Origin: Aurantiochytrium sp. KH105
Taxonomy: Eukaryota; Sar; Bigyra; Thraustochytrida; Thraustochytriidae
DNA length: 44,711 nucleotides
Direction of reading: 5' to 3'
NCBI GenBank assembly: GCA_003116975.1
Contig: BGKB01000285.1
Location: 1 to 44,711, forward strand
Position numbers and translations under genes: made by a program. Under the pieces are notes generated by a model. That model was not told the DNA's origin, did not search any database, and was given only the letters and a program-made list of their open reading frames with translations. Of this stretch, positions 1 to 10,500 are shown piece by piece (positions within the stretch are counted from its first letter, which is position 1; every line of letters starts with the position of its first letter).

Positions 1-129
1 TCGCGACTTTTGCGCGTCACGAACTCGCCCGAACTTACTGTTAAAATCAAATCTGTATCTTTCGCCGGCGTTCGCAAGTTGCGAGGCGCGCGAGACTGAC
101 GAGGCGCGAGATCGATAGTGTTGGCGACG

Positions 130-1032
130 ATGTTGCTGTGTCCGCAGGGCGCGCTTGTCCGGCTGGCAAGACGTAGCACAGGCCAAGGCTTGTGGGCTGT
201 GCTTGAGTCGGACCTGCTCATGCCATCGATGAGTGCGTCGGCGGCGGACTTGCGCGCCGAGTTTGAAAAGCAGCACTTTGGCGCCGTGGAATGGAAGGAG
301 CCAGGGGTCTACGTAGAGGAGCCTGGTCGTATCGAGCACAATGCCGACTTTACGCTCTCCGCTCTCACCTCGGCCGAAGTTCCTTGCGTGTGGGCGGCTG
401 GTCTCAATTATAGAAAGCATGCAGAGGAGACCAACATGGAGGTCCCACGCTTTCCCACCTTGTTTATGAAGGCGACATCTTCTTTGAATGGTCCCTTTGG
501 CGACATCAAGACGCCTGCCGTATGCAATCACGAGATGGACTTTGAAGGCGAGCTTGCTATAGTCATTGGCAAGGGAGGCAAAGATATCTCAGTCGAAAAT
601 GCGATGGACCATGTTCTTGGATTTACCATTGCCCACGACGTCTCGGCGCGAAGGTGGCAGGGCCGAAAGGGCGGTGGTCAGTGGTGCCGTAGCAAGTCGT
701 TTGATACCTTTTTGCCTCTCGGTCCTGGCATTGTGCCCGTTGGTAGTCTGCCCGATGGAGGGCAAAGTCTTCGCATTCAGACAACGCTCTCACGCCCCGG
801 TGTCCAGGAAAAGGTCGTTCAAGATTCAAGCACAGCAGATCTCATCTTTGGCGTCCCCGAGCTCATCTCTTTTATTTCGCAAGACACCACTTTGGAGCCT
901 TTCACCGTGATCCTGACAGGAACCCCGGAGGGCGTGGGATTCACGCGTGATCCTCCCTTGTTTATGGAACCAGGTGACGTTGTCACTGTTTCCATTGAAG
1001 GTTTGGGTACAATTCGCAATCGTGTTGCGTGA
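130..1032 (+). CDS. Fumarylacetoacetate hydrolase (FAH) family protein
   Basis: A 300-residue protein of the FAH superfamily (FAHD1/2-like acylpyruvase, oxaloacetate decarboxylase or isomerase type). The core begins near residue 85 with a GLNYRKHAEE motif, then PTLFMKATSSL. The divalent-metal site typical of the family is visible as DFEGEL (Glu139, Glu141) and AHDVSAR (Asp170), followed by KSFDTFLPLGP and the C-terminal GTPEGVG loop. Length fits the family. The open frame begins with GTG at 118; the first ATG is at 130. No targeting peptide is obvious, although the first 20 residues are Leu/Arg-rich. It converges on the Faxc-like gene 190 bp downstream. The fold assignment is firm. The substrate cannot be read from sequence; an acylpyruvate or oxaloacetate is the family precedent. 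Confidence 0.88.
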   Translation: MLLCPQGALVRLARRSTGQGLWAVLESDLLMPSMSASAADLRAEFEKQHFGAVEWKEPGVYVEEPGRIEHNADFTLSALTSAEVPCVWAAGLNYRKHAEETNMEVPRFPTLFMKATSSLNGPFGDIKTPAVCNHEMDFEGELAIVIGKGGKDISVENAMDHVLGFTIAHDVSARRWQGRKGGGQWCRSKSFDTFLPLGPGIVPVGSLPDGGQSLRIQTTLSRPGVQEKVVQDSSTADLIFGVPELISFISQDTTLEPFTVILTGTPEGVGFTRDPPLFMEPGDVVTVSIEGLGTIRNRVA

Positions 1033-1222
1033 AGCAAATGAGAGCCGTGCTACAGAAGACAAATAATCCCCAAAGGGATCGAACTAGCAAAGCGACTCGG
1101 ATTTTGGTCTGCTCATCGGGCCGGACGACCGCAATTTACTTTGTTTATGCATCTTCAAACTTTAGTTTGTCATTGATTGTGACTTGGGCACTTGATTCAA
1201 GACCTCGAACAATTTTTCTTCC

Positions 1223-2119
1223 TTATTTTCTTGCAGAAAAGCCGGTGCAAATGTCATCCCAGTCCGGGTAGACCTCTGTCTTGATGCGCTCGCAGAACTT
1301 GACGAGGTTGGAGTACTTTTCAATCATGGGACGCTGCGCAGACCAAGGGTTGTACAGGCATCCCGAAAGAATTGCAAAGACAGCCGTATCTGCAACGCTT
1401 GGTTTTGATCCGCCAAAATAGTCCTTTTCCCCAAGGATGTTGGCGAAGGCGTCGATCTCAGCTGCAGAGCGCTCGTGGATCTCTTCCACCGTGAATCGAC
1501 CAGTCCCCTGTCCATTGAGGGCTTTGGCAATGTTTGGCGCGATCAAATATTTAAAGACGAAACGAAGAACAACGAGAGGCGGTGCTTTCTCGTTGTGGAC
1601 AGCTTCGACAAACTTATCCGTATTTTCCATCCAGCGGTCGTGCATGACCTCAAAGTAGAGCGATTCCTCTGCCATGATACGAACCGCGAGCAGCGTGGCC
1701 TTTTCCTGCTTTGAGAGATGCGCGTCAAGATCTTTAGCGCCAGCCGTGTTCACAAGGAAATCGATGATCAAGTTCGAGTCTGGGACCGAGTGTCCATTGT
1801 AGCGAATGTAGGGAGTCTTTTTGGTCCGTGGATGAGGCGTCAAGGTCGTAACGACCTTGTGGTTAACCTTGGCCAGGCGTAAATAAGTTTCCAGCTTGCA
1901 GCATGGTGACGAGGCGTTCGCACCATAGGCCCAGCGGTCAAAGGTATAAAAGTAGACAACGTCTCGCTCCTCGCCCGGCAGGAGCTCGCCATCCTTCGGA
2001 CCTGCTGCTTTCTTGCGTGAGAACAACACGAGCGATGCGACGAGGCCTACGCCGAGCGCGGCCGCGGACGCCAGCACCGTGGTGGGGTCGTCCTCCCAGA
2101 GTGTTCGCAGCTGGTCCAT
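1223..2119 (-). CDS. Faxc/metaxin-like glutathione S-transferase fold protein, N-terminally membrane anchored
   Basis: A 298-residue protein. Residues about 14-33 form one hydrophobic helix followed by SRKK, suggesting an N-terminal membrane anchor. A thioredoxin-fold GST_N domain of the failed-axon-connections/metaxin type follows (residues about 51-125), with SPCCKLETYLRLAKV and a cis-Pro region TPYIRYNG, then an all-helical GST_C domain ending in SVADTAVFAILSGCLYNPW. These proteins usually lack demonstrated GST activity; animal metaxins act at the mitochondrial outer membrane. The open frame extends upstream to a GTG at 2218, but the first ATG is at 2119, directly before the anchor. It is divergent from the coiled-coil gene at 3430. 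Subcellular location is inference. Confidence 0.82.
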   Translation of the reverse strand: MDQLRTLWEDDPTTVLASAAALGVGLVASLVLFSRKKAAGPKDGELLPGEERDVVYFYTFDRWAYGANASSPCCKLETYLRLAKVNHKVVTTLTPHPRTKKTPYIRYNGHSVPDSNLIIDFLVNTAGAKDLDAHLSKQEKATLLAVRIMAEESLYFEVMHDRWMENTDKFVEAVHNEKAPPLVVLRFVFKYLIAPNIAKALNGQGTGRFTVEEIHERSAAEIDAFANILGEKDYFGGSKPSVADTAVFAILSGCLYNPWSAQRPMIEKYSNLVKFCERIKTEVYPDWDDICTGFSARK

Positions 2120-2213
2120 CGTCCTCTTTTTTCTGCTCGCGACCTCTTCACCCAAAGTCTGTCTGCTTTGCAAGGTTGACACTGCCGAAGCGCAAGCCGA
2201 CCGTGCGCAGCAA

Positions 2214-2273
2214 AGCACAGCTCAAAAAAGCACAGCACAGCGCAATACAGCACAGCACAGCGCAGAAGCCGCT
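2214..2273. repeat. CACAG/CAGCACAG imperfect simple repeat
   Basis: Interrupted tandem copies of CACAG and CAGCACAG just upstream of the Faxc-like gene. They account for the repetitive translations seen across this stretch in several frames. Confidence 0.75.
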
Positions 2274-3371
2274 GCTTCTCGAGATTCGTGTTCGGGATTT
2301 GCTTTCTCCCGCTGGATCCCTCTACAGTAGTACATCAAGCCGGCCGGGACGAAGCCGGGACGAAACCTTCGATGTTCGATGCACGCGGGACAGGAGCACC
2401 TCCAGCTTCCACCTGCTGTCGCCCGCCAGCCGCTCGAGATTTCCAGGGGCGCGCGCGGCCGAGAAACGCAGACACCATCGGCGGCCCCTGCGGAGGTCGC
2501 GTCGCGATCCAATAAGGGTCGCAGCCGAGATGGCCATCTATGATGGGTCGTTCGTCCACTCACCCTGGAAAGGGCAGCAGCTCGGCATGCTTTTGCGGAA
2601 GCGAATCGTGTTTGGCGGAGCATGCGAAGAGTCGAGGACTGGGGCTCTGCACATATGCACGAAAGCTGGCTTGTCTTTTCCGCGGAACCGTAGCAGAACT
2701 TTTCATGTGCGACGGACGACCAATTGCAGGAAGACCCCGTCCAGCAACAAGAGAAGTCCATCGACCATGGCCACTAATAAAAGGGGATTGCATGGCGTTC
2801 ACAAGCTGGAAACGCGCCCGTCGAGGTAACCTTTCAAGGACCGAACCTTCTAATCTCTCTCGTTCTCCCCTCCCCCCTCCTCCATATAGAACATCATCAT
2901 TCAAAAGGTGTGCGAAGGAATAGGAAAGGGGTGTGTGGTGTCCCCAAGGGGTCCTCAAGGGTCCCCACGATATCCGTTCCGTCCATCCTGGACGAGGCGG
3001 CGCGGACTCGAATATAGAGCAGTGCTTACTGTCAAGCCGTCACTAACAGCAGCAGTACCAGCAGCACCATTGGCAGCAGCTTCTGCTGACGTAGCCGCTG
3101 TCCGGCGGCGCAGTAGCAACGTCTCGTTTTTGGGGCATGCAAGCGCCGTGCTTGCGCAGTGTTGGCACCAGCAAAGGTTCGTAGAGTCCGCAGCTGCAAG
3201 CAGAACGCAGCGGTGAGCAAAGTGTGCGCGCTGGCAACGACGCCAATTTTTTCTCTTAACTCGCGCAGAGTGGACTCATTTGTCTGTCTCTATCCATCCT
3301 GGACAAAAGCTAGGGAAAAGCGCGAACCTTGGAACTCTTGTCCAAGCGCGATTCGGGACTTCTCTAGACAC

Positions 3372-3388
3372 CGCGCGCGCGCGCGCGC
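3372..3388. repeat. (CG)n dinucleotide tract
   Basis: An alternating CG run of 17 nt lying 42 bp before the ATG of the coiled-coil gene. It lies inside the longer non-ATG open frame, probably in the 5' UTR. Confidence 0.8.
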
Positions 3389-3429
3389 AAACTCCAATTA
3401 CCACCTCAAGCACGATTAAAGTGAACGCA

Positions 3430-4890
3430 ATGGACGCCTCTTCGATCATCTCTCCGACACGCCTGAACCAGAAAGCTCGAGCAATATTCAGCAGAGTGGC
3501 GTCCAGCGAAGACCAAGTTGTTTGGAGACCTCGGCCTGAGGGTGGCAGGCCCGTACGCGCAAGGCAGACGCGAGCACTTGCGCTCGTCACGGACCATCCT
3601 GTTGCCGAAGACTTTCTCGACGGCAGATCCTCGCGATACAACGCGCGAACCGCGTTTAGCGCTGTTAGCAAACCTTGTGCAGGATTGCATGCTGACCAAC
3701 AGATTGAAGATGCCTCCCGAAGCGCATCGCAGATGCTTCGCGAGTCGTTCTCGGCAAGCACACTCTCGTGGCATCAAAAGTGCAAGCCACCGCCCATGAT
3801 TGCAGTTGTTGAGCGGCCTCAGACAGTGCAATATCTGAGGGACTTCGAGGTGGGCAGCAGACGCCGTCCTCGCACTCACCAAGGCTCTCAGCGGAACAGA
3901 AGTCAGTCTTTTCAGTCCCTTCAGAGACGACACCGCGAATTTATTGCGACTGAAGTTCTTGCGACGCACAAATACGCAGAAATGCGCGGCGAAAATACAT
4001 CGCTCTCTGATATCTTCACTGCGCATGGTCTCTTGCAAGAGGATGCAGACATGCTGCAACAGCCTCCATCCAGGGGAGGAAGTGAGGGTGAAATTGATCC
4101 TTCCGAAGACTTGATGCTGGAGGATCAGCTAGATTACGACCCATCTCTGGATCTCACTGCGCAAGGTAACGGGCATGCACAAGGCTTTGATAGCTCAAAG
4201 AGCGGAGCCCTGCTACTCGATGCTCCGCAAAACAACCCCGCGAGCGAAGACATGGACGACGTCGACGACCAGTTGATCACAGATCCCGCAACTATTCGAA
4301 AGCTGCGCATCGAGTCCGAGCGCGAGTATCAGCGACGCCGCGCCCAAGAAATCAGACAGGAACGCGCGCGCAACCAACATCGGCGATGGGTTGCGCAAGA
4401 CCAGGCCGAGGAGTTGCGCAGGCAATCTCGCGAGCGCAGAGATGCAAAGTGGCAAGCCGAGCGATCGGTCCATAAAGCTCTGCAAGCTGTGGAAAAAGAG
4501 GCCCGGGCAAAGACTGTCCAGAGCATGAAGGATGCAAAAAGGTCCTTGCAGGCGCGTCGGCAACGGGAGGCCGACGCCTGGCACAAAGAGCAGGCCCAAC
4601 GCGTCACGGACCTTCGTCAGCATCGTCGCCAAGTGCGTTCTCAGGCCTTATCTTCTCCGCAAGGGGGAGTACGGAGTCCAATCAAGCTCAAAGAGTCTAC
4701 AATTACCGCGCAGGATTTTCTTGGGCCCACGGGTGCGCATGACTTGCTTCAGTCGTCGATGCTTGCATCCTCCAAAGAATTTCCACCCGCGCATCAGAGC
4801 AACAGAGAAATATTAGGGGGCGGGTTCAATCGAGCTGCCGGCGTAGATCGAACGTGGCAGCGCCACCTTGTACATGACAGAAACTTTTGA
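3430..4890 (+). CDS. Arg-rich coiled-coil protein, function unknown
   Basis: A 486-residue protein with no domain I recognise. The N-terminal half is Ser/Arg-rich and probably disordered, followed by an acidic patch (residues about 210-290). A long charged helix rich in Arg, Glu, Gln and Ala (residues about 290-410, for example SEREYQRRRAQEIRQERARN) is predicted to form a single alpha-helix or coiled coil. A short polar tail follows. The frame is open from a TTG at 3280, but the first ATG is at 3430 (ATGGACGCC). The style resembles ciliary or cytoskeletal scaffold proteins, but nothing proves that. It converges with the Sel1 gene, leaving only 120 bp between them. Confidence 0.7.
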   Translation: MDASSIISPTRLNQKARAIFSRVASSEDQVVWRPRPEGGRPVRARQTRALALVTDHPVAEDFLDGRSSRYNARTAFSAVSKPCAGLHADQQIEDASRSASQMLRESFSASTLSWHQKCKPPPMIAVVERPQTVQYLRDFEVGSRRRPRTHQGSQRNRSQSFQSLQRRHREFIATEVLATHKYAEMRGENTSLSDIFTAHGLLQEDADMLQQPPSRGGSEGEIDPSEDLMLEDQLDYDPSLDLTAQGNGHAQGFDSSKSGALLLDAPQNNPASEDMDDVDDQLITDPATIRKLRIESEREYQRRRAQEIRQERARNQHRRWVAQDQAEELRRQSRERRDAKWQAERSVHKALQAVEKEARAKTVQSMKDAKRSLQARRQREADAWHKEQAQRVTDLRQHRRQVRSQALSSPQGGVRSPIKLKESTITAQDFLGPTGAHDLLQSSMLASSKEFPPAHQSNREILGGGFNRAAGVDRTWQRHLVHDRNF

Positions 4891-5010
4891 CGAAATGTTC
4901 AGGACAACACGAGAAAAGAAAGGGGAAAACAAAAACAAAAAAAAACAGAGAAGAAGCGAAAGAACTCGCATCTTTATCCATCCAGGAGGAACCTATTTAC
5001 AGCTTTAACT

Positions 5011-6126
5011 TTAACCTCTTTCGGTGATCCGGTCTCCGTCCACGTTTCCGCTCGCGACGACTTTTCTTGCATCTTGAAGCATACGCTCGTCAGCTTTGCG
5101 CAGCAGCACATGCAATTCCTTTTGGAAGCGCTCCGCTTCCTCTTGTAAACCAGGATCGGTTGATGCCGCTGCTTGCGCAGTCTTGCCAAACCACGCCTCA
5201 GCCAGTCGATAGTCCTTTTCGACGCCCTGGCCATGAGTATAGAGCTTGGCGAGCTGTAGCATGGCTGGTGCAAACCCCCCTTGCGCAGACTCGCGAATCA
5301 GTGCCGTCGCCCTCCGAAAGTCTTGTTTCATGCCACGACCGAAAAGGAGCATTACACCTGCATAATATCTAGCCTGTAAATGTCCTTGACGCGCAGCTTC
5401 CGTGTACAATGCGAAAGCGCGCGCGTAATTCTGTTGCACGCCCAAACCGTACTCGTGAACGATACCTGCGTTGAACTGACCTTCGCTGCTATGTGCGTTT
5501 GCGGCCATATCAAACCAGCGCGCAGCGGTTCGAAAATCGGGTTGTCCATGTCTACTACCTACGGTCCCATCAAAATACATGCGTCCAAGCATCCACTGTG
5601 CGTCTATACCGCCAGAGTTTCCTGCACGTTCGAACCAGCGCGCTGCAGTCTCTCGATTGGGTTGCGTGCCGATTCCGCGTAAACTCATGAGGCCCAAGTT
5701 TGTCATCGCAAGCACGTGGTTCTGCAACAAGGTCAGTCTTTTTCAATCTTTTACGCGCGAGGTCACCACGTCAGCCAAGCAAAAGTGCCAAGCCCTGGAC
5801 TGTATCATTTTAGTCCTGTGAAACGTTGTCGCGTTAAAACTTACTTGGGCTGCGGCCATCGAGAACCACCTGTATGCCTCTGTCTCATCTCTGCGCACTC
5901 CGTTCGTTCCGTAAAGTGTCAGGATGCCAGACATGTACTGCGCGTCAACGCTGCCACGGTCGGCGCCCTCACGAATTCGCGCGAGACTTGCAGGGTCTGT
6001 GGTTTTCGGCACACGCTCTCGTCCCTGAAATCCTTGCAGACGCTGGCCCAGCTGCGCGCTCTCGGGCTGCGCCGCCGCAAGCGCCGTGGCCAAGGTCAGT
6101 CCCAGCACCACGCAAGCTAGCCTCAT
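5011..6126 (-). CDS. Secreted or ER-lumenal Sel1-like repeat (SLR) protein, two exons
   Basis: Exon 1 is 6126-5845 (94 codons) and exon 2 is 5721-5011; the spliced product is 330 residues. The N-terminus MRLACVVLGLTLATALAAAQ is a clear signal peptide. About six or seven Sel1/TPR-like repeats follow, each with the A-x2-W/Y-F/Y-x3-A and G-x-G-V/G signatures (GADRGSVDAQYMSG, AARWFERAGNSGGIDAQWML, FALYTEAARQGHLQARYYAG). The splice joins AAAQ to NHVLAM within a repeat, keeping phase 0. SLR proteins serve as adaptors, for example SEL1L/Hrd3 in ERAD. No transmembrane helix is seen, so the product is secreted or lumenal. It shares a 433-bp divergent region with the ankyrin gene. Confidence 0.85.
5722..5844 (-). 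other. Spliceosomal intron in the Sel1-repeat gene (123 nt)
   Basis: Donor CAA|GTAAGT (GT at 5844-5843) and acceptor TTGTTGCAG|AAC (AG at 5723-5722). Joining the flanking exons restores an uninterrupted Sel1 repeat in phase 0. Without splicing the frame hits a stop inside the intron. Confidence 0.88.
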
Positions 6127-6559
6127 CGTCTCTGTTTGTGCGCCAGGTCAAGCCCTCGTCTCCAACCAAGACCGTGCGTGAGTTCGCCGTTGCCGCTGCG
6201 CGCTCTGCGTCAGCGATGGCGAAGCGCAGAAGGGAGCAAGGAGCACCAGTGATGCCGCAAGCGGCGTTGAATCAATGCTTGGTGCTGTCGGCGGTCGCGA
6301 AAGAAGCTTTCAAGTTGGAGTTGGGATTGCGAAAGTCCGTTGTCGTCCGTTGGAGTGACACAGACATGAAAGACACGGAGAGTCATCTTCACAAAGCAAA
6401 CCTCATCGAGGCTTTGTGGCGGGCGACTCAGGCAAAGTCGCTCCGAGGTCGCCTTCTCTCACGCATGTCACGGAGTTCGCGCGCGCGCGCGTGTGCTTAG
6501 CGAAACAGATCCCTTCTTTTTTTCAGGATAAGGGAGAGGAGAGAAAAGCAAACCCAATC

Positions 6560-7369
6560 ATGGACGAACCAGGGGTGCTGCACGCAGAACAGGCCCGCAA
6601 AGAAGAAGAAGGAGAAGAAGGTGCTCTAGCCCCAGACACGCAGGAACGAGGCAAAGGTCAAGGACAAGAGACAAAGAATGACTCGCTAGAGAGTGATCCG
6701 CTGGCCAATTTTGATGAAGCATTTGCCAGCGCAGACGAAGATGAAGAAGGCAAAGACGAAGGCGATCATAGCAGCAGTATCAACGACGATGAGAGCGAGG
6801 AAGATCTTTTCTTCTTGAAATCATGCCAGCGCGAGGACACAAGCGACACCGCTCATACACTGTTATCGACCATCTCGCCGCAAGACGTTTTGGATCAGGT
6901 GGACAAACATGGTAACACTGGGGCCCATCTTGCAGCGGCGCGAGGCGACATTCAGCTCTATCGAGCAATTGCTTCGCATTGTCCGCAAGCTCTTGACACG
7001 GAAAACCTTGACGGAAAGAATCCTCTTTCCATTGCAGCTGCACATGGGTGTCTAGCAATTGTTCTTTGGACCCACACGTTTCAGAGAGAGATAGTCGCAC
7101 AGGAGCTTAATGACCGGTCATACTTTGCTTGCACAAGCTGCGGGCTCTGTCTGAACGGACGGGAGCGCTTTGCTTCGCGAATATGCAAAAAAAATCGAGA
7201 CCATAAATGGGACGGCCAGAACCCACCTCGTCATATTCTCAGTGTACGAGCCGCCAATTTCAATGCCGCGGCAAGCCGTTTTCTCAAGGATTTCCACAAA
7301 AGCGGACCGCGGCCGCAAGGATGGTGGTGCAAGGACGACAAGTACAATTCGGAAGCTTCTTTATCATAG
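6560..7369 (+). CDS. Ankyrin-repeat protein with a Cys/His cluster
   Basis: A 269-residue protein. Residues 1-105 are acidic and low complexity. Two ankyrin repeats follow (DKHGNTGAHLAAARGDIQLY and NLDGKNPLSIAAAHGCLAIV). After them comes a Cys-rich segment (ACTSCGLCLNGRERF, then ICKKNRDHKW) that could bind zinc. The C-terminus is basic. The first ATG is at 6560. Just upstream, at about 6511-6526, lies a strong polypyrimidine-CAG, so an intron may precede or lengthen the N-terminus; an upstream ATG at 6216 with a weak donor at 6249 would join in phase. That alternative is not proven. Function unknown. Confidence 0.72.
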   Translation: MDEPGVLHAEQARKEEEGEEGALAPDTQERGKGQGQETKNDSLESDPLANFDEAFASADEDEEGKDEGDHSSSINDDESEEDLFFLKSCQREDTSDTAHTLLSTISPQDVLDQVDKHGNTGAHLAAARGDIQLYRAIASHCPQALDTENLDGKNPLSIAAAHGCLAIVLWTHTFQREIVAQELNDRSYFACTSCGLCLNGRERFASRICKKNRDHKWDGQNPPRHILSVRAANFNAAASRFLKDFHKSGPRPQGWWCKDDKYNSEASLS

Positions 7370-7528
7370 AGGCGCTTTCCATTGTTCAATACTAATGAAA
7401 GGATGCATGCGTAAAGTTACCTTTCTTCACACCAAAACACATACATTTTTTCGTCGTTCGCCCTGAATGATTACAATGACGCGAAAATCTCGTTTATCGA
7501 TTGTAAGTGAGTCCGAAAGAAAGATAGA

Positions 7529-10500
7529 TTATCCGCAATAGCAGACGCGCCGATAGTATGTCCTGTCGGGCTTCTTACTGCACGCTCCAGCATAGATGCC
7601 ATTCTTGGATCCATAATCAAAGGTGTCAGGAAATGGAAAACCAGAATGTGCGTTATTCATGCTCGTGGTGAGCTTCTTGTACACGAGACATCCACCACCA
7701 ACAGTCGCCCGATCCGTGACGACCATATCTTCTAGGAGAAAGTCATCGCACGAGTCCTGTTCACCATCTACCGTGATAAACCTTTTTCGTTCCGCACAGG
7801 TTTCATTAACGCAGCAAGAATAAGTCTTGACATAGGTTCCTAAGCTGGTAAGGTCCACCGAGTCACCACTGACTTCCAAGGTCGCGTTCCCATCTTTGCA
7901 CGTTGCCCCGGGATCCTCAAATGCCTCGTCGCGTTGTGCTTCAACCATGAAAACACTTCCTTCCAGAGCGACGTCATCTACATCAAACCCAAGTGAAGTC
8001 TCAGTGGACTCGCTGTAATCGCCATAGAGCCCTTCCAGGACCCCACCCGTGCAAGCGCAATGCGCACGTCCATTTTGTGCTGACATTTGCAGCACTCCTC
8101 CAAATCTAGGGTCGTCGAATCCTGAGCCAGAGTACTCGAGGTCTTGTGGACTGCACCAGTTTTGGTAGGCCAGACTTAGCTTTTCAAGACAGGTTTGCTC
8201 GTCGACTATAGTTGCCATTTCTGACGTTTGGCAGGTCAGCTCAAACGTGTCACAGACATCATCGCACGAACGCGCAACGGACGACATCTCATGCGGATCT
8301 ATGTACCAACCCGGCTGATACGGATTTGCAGCGAGGGCGCAGGCCTCTGCGCCACCGAGATTTGGGTCCGTGTCATCGCAATCCTCCGCGTTACTTACAA
8401 GCTGCATGTCCTCGTCAGGGGGCTGACAACTCGTCACACTGCTTGATGAGTTGCCAAAGGTGTCGCCATCTAGATCCCAAAACCATTCCTTTCGCGAACA
8501 CCCATTGCAAGAGGCACCGGGCGTACATTGATGCACACGCTGTTCCATTCCTGACAGAAAGTACTGCGGACACTCAAAGAAGGCCGGTGTGCTAGCAGAC
8601 CCGTCAAAACACAGCATCCGAGAAAACGCATACTTCGTATTTCGAGTGCCTGTGTCATTGAGGGTTTCGCTAATCTCTGACCAAGTTCCGGTGTATCCGA
8701 GCAAGTCATACGAAGAAGCTGTCAGTGACGGCAAACCGAAAGAACCTTGCAATATCCCGTCCACAGACGCGCTGAGGACTGCACCCGCTAATTCAATGGG
8801 CCGATCGAGTTGTCTATTTTCGACATAGAATACATATAGCGTCTGTGCGATGGTATTCATTTCGATAATCTCCTCCGTGACGCCGTTGCTCAAAGTCGCA
8901 TCGCCTGAGTGCGTCGCGCCTCCGCAAGCGCTGTTCACATCGACAAAACTCGAAACTGTGCAAATCTTGCTGTCATCGACAGCAAATCGAACTTTAAGAT
9001 CGAGATCGATTGGCGCGTCGCACGCGTTCTCGCATGCGGAGCTTAGATTCCACTCGAGTCGCACGGAGACTTTGGGAACCGTAGGCGACTGCGTGGGTGA
9101 CATCGTAGGAGTTCCGGTTGGCCTCTCTGTGGGCGGTATTGTTGGTTCCGCTGTCGGTGTCTCGGTTGGCATCCCTGTCAAGGTCTCAAAGGGGGTCGAC
9201 GTCGGGGAGTTTGTAAATGCTCCTGTCGGTGTCGCTGACGGAGAAGACGTCGGGGAAAACAGGATCTCGCGGTCTGTTTCGCAGGCGAGGCACTGGTCGC
9301 CGCCGCAGTCGACCTCGAGTTCGTCCCCGTCGATAATGCCGTTGCTGCATGACGAAAAGGTGCTATTGGGATCGATGGTGTCATTCGCATCGAGGACATA
9401 GTTGCAAGCTTCGGCGCGGCTAGAATCTTGCATAATAGAAAAATTACCGCCTAATTTGGTTCCCAAGCCAACCCCGAGAGCGACGCACACGAGTACGCCC
9501 ATGGTGATGGCAATTCTACCGCGTCGATTATGACGCAGAACTTTTCCATCATCTGCGATTTCGTTGTACAAGTCCAATGTTGCGGCGAACCCAATAATCA
9601 TGACTACAAGAAACCAGACTCCTCCACCAGAAATCATAGTTTTGAGCGTGTAGATTGCAGCAGTGACCTTCGTGCAACAGTTGGCATCCACACACCCAAT
9701 CAGACATGCTTCTGCTTCGGTTCCATTCAAGACGATCGTCTCCCAGGTGAGCGTGGTATGAATCTTGGATGGTGCTGGGTAGATCGCAAGCCGCTCGCAG
9801 ATAGGTGGATTTAGTTCGTCGGTGTCCCCGGTCGGAAGGTATTTGGCGCACCCGAAAAAGTCTTCAAACCATTCCTTGCCCATGAGTTTAAGGACGCTGG
9901 CGCATTCTGCATCGGTGCTTGCGATATCTGCGCCAAAAGTGTTGTCAAGCAGCTTGATGAAAAAGATCAAGGCAACAAGTATCATGCCGAGAGAGAGGGC
10001 GCCATGTATGCGAAGCATGTGTCTTCCCTCGACCCAGCCCGCTGCGAAACCGTAAATCGCAATCGGAATTTCGATTACACTCCATGCGACCGCGATGCCC
10101 ACCCAGACAGAAGGATCTTTGGAAATGTCCACCGATGCTGATAGAAAAGCAACTCGATTTTGCATCATGAGCGACGCTGTAAGGATGAGCACAGCCCCCA
10201 ATAGCGTCCACAGACTGCAAAGCTCTTGCATGGATTGCAAGATCATGTATTTGGTGACGATACGAAGACTGTAAAACATGCTAAAACCCGCAGCGAGGAT
10301 CATGACAAAAGAGAGATAGGCGCCAGCTTGCGCAAGCGCAAGACCCGTCGCCTCCGGGCAGGCAGACTTAACGTTGCTCGAGAGCAAAACAGTCGCGGTT
10401 GGAAGCACAAAGAGGGTCATGCTAACCCAGGTGGCATGAAAAAAGAACTCGAGAATTCGCTGGCCTGGCGTTTCGAGTCCGTCGAGGTCGTGAAGTACAT

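Larger units (their letters stand above)
2120..3429. other. Intergenic region between divergent genes; no supported gene
   Basis: A 1.3-kb gap between two divergent starts. It holds a short CACAG-type simple repeat at about 2214-2273, AT-richer patches near 2880-2910 and 3010, and a GC dinucleotide tract at 3372-3388. Several open frames of 70-130 codons exist on both strands, but none shows a recognisable domain or a convincing context. It is most likely the promoter and 5' UTR region of both neighbours. Confidence 0.5.

Noticed and set aside
1903..2829. 308-codon plus-strand frame crossing the Faxc-like gene start
   Set aside because: Half of it is antisense to the real GST-fold gene, and the rest is Arg/Ser-rich with no domain.
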